From the NCBI GenBank assembly GCA_902475855.1, contig CABSBF010000028.1:1-22094 (forward strand): a stretch of 22,094 bases of DNA, in the 5' to 3' direction. Source of the stretch: an uncultured Eubacteriales bacterium. Its GTDB lineage: Bacteria; Bacillota; Clostridia; Oscillospirales; Oscillospiraceae. The notes under the pieces were generated by a model. That model was not told the origin of the DNA, did no database searches, and saw nothing but the letters and a program-made list of their open reading frames with translations. Below are positions 22,076 to 22,094 of the stretch, one piece after another. Each line of letters starts with the position of its first letter. The stretch's first letter is position 1. The position numbers were made by a program, and so were the translations under genes.

Positions 22076-22094
22076 TGCCGCGCCCGGCGCGGCA
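22076..22094 (+). terminator. GC-rich hairpin after GH2 (cut by window end)
   Basis: TGCCGCGC (22076-22083) pairs perfectly with GCGCGGCA (22087-22094) around CCG. The window ends at the last stem base, so a T-run cannot be seen; a terminator is likely from its position 26 bases after the stop. Confidence 0.55.

Noticed and set aside
1..22094. CRISPR array, tRNA/rRNA, insertion sequence or prophage
   Set aside because: No spaced direct repeats, cloverleaf-like or rRNA-like stretches, transposase or phage proteins were recognised on either strand.

Overview
The window looks like chromosomal DNA of a strictly anaerobic, low-oxygen-adapted member of the Clostridia, most likely an Oscillospiraceae/Ruminococcaceae-type gut bacterium. 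This is inferred from strong Gram-positive ribosome binding sites, sigma-A type promoters, a flavodiiron oxygen/NO-detoxification enzyme fused to a rubredoxin-reductase module, a Feo ferrous-iron operon with the small Firmicutes Cys-rich partner, and extracellular glycosidases with a ROK regulator. No ribosomal RNA, tRNA, CRISPR array, transposase or phage gene was seen. Gene density is high and almost every transcription unit is bounded by a readable promoter and an intrinsic terminator.

Layout from left to right: (1) 205-2046 (+) a flavodiiron protein fused to flavin-reductase and rubredoxin domains, with a good promoter and a Fur-like box. (2) 2122-6142 (-) a DEAD-box RNA helicase coupled by a one-base overlap to a short DprA/Smf-like protein, then glmS on its own promoter. 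(3) 6417-11446, a two-part module. A leftward overlapping operon encodes a VTC-type polyphosphate-polymerase-domain protein, a DUF4956 membrane protein and a beta-helix lipoprotein of the Cthe_2159 type. A divergent rightward operon encodes an OmpR-family response regulator and its sensor kinase. The shared 145-base gap carries a perfectly symmetric operator: two TTTCAG direct-repeat pairs with an 11-bp period, one facing each way, each placed the same distance from a -10 box. (4) 11509-13897 (-) feoA-feoB plus a 45-residue Cys-rich FeoB-associated protein. (5) 14006-15707 (-) an AbrB-like regulator with an ABC-2 type exporter, all overlapping, with a repeat-rich promoter. (6) 15933-22049 a glycan-degradation module: a membrane-anchored GH30-like glycosidase (-), a ROK repressor (-) and a divergent cytoplasmic GH2 glycosidase (+).

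The most interesting unit is module 3. The operator architecture links the two-component system directly to the VTC/DUF4956/lipoprotein operon. The combination suggests a signal-controlled envelope system in which a cytoplasmic tunnel-fold enzyme works with a small membrane protein and an exported carbohydrate-binding lipoprotein. The chemical product is not known from sequence. The families are known individually, so the novelty lies in the regulatory wiring and the proposed joint function. Functional assignments come from motif recognition by reading only; no database search was possible.
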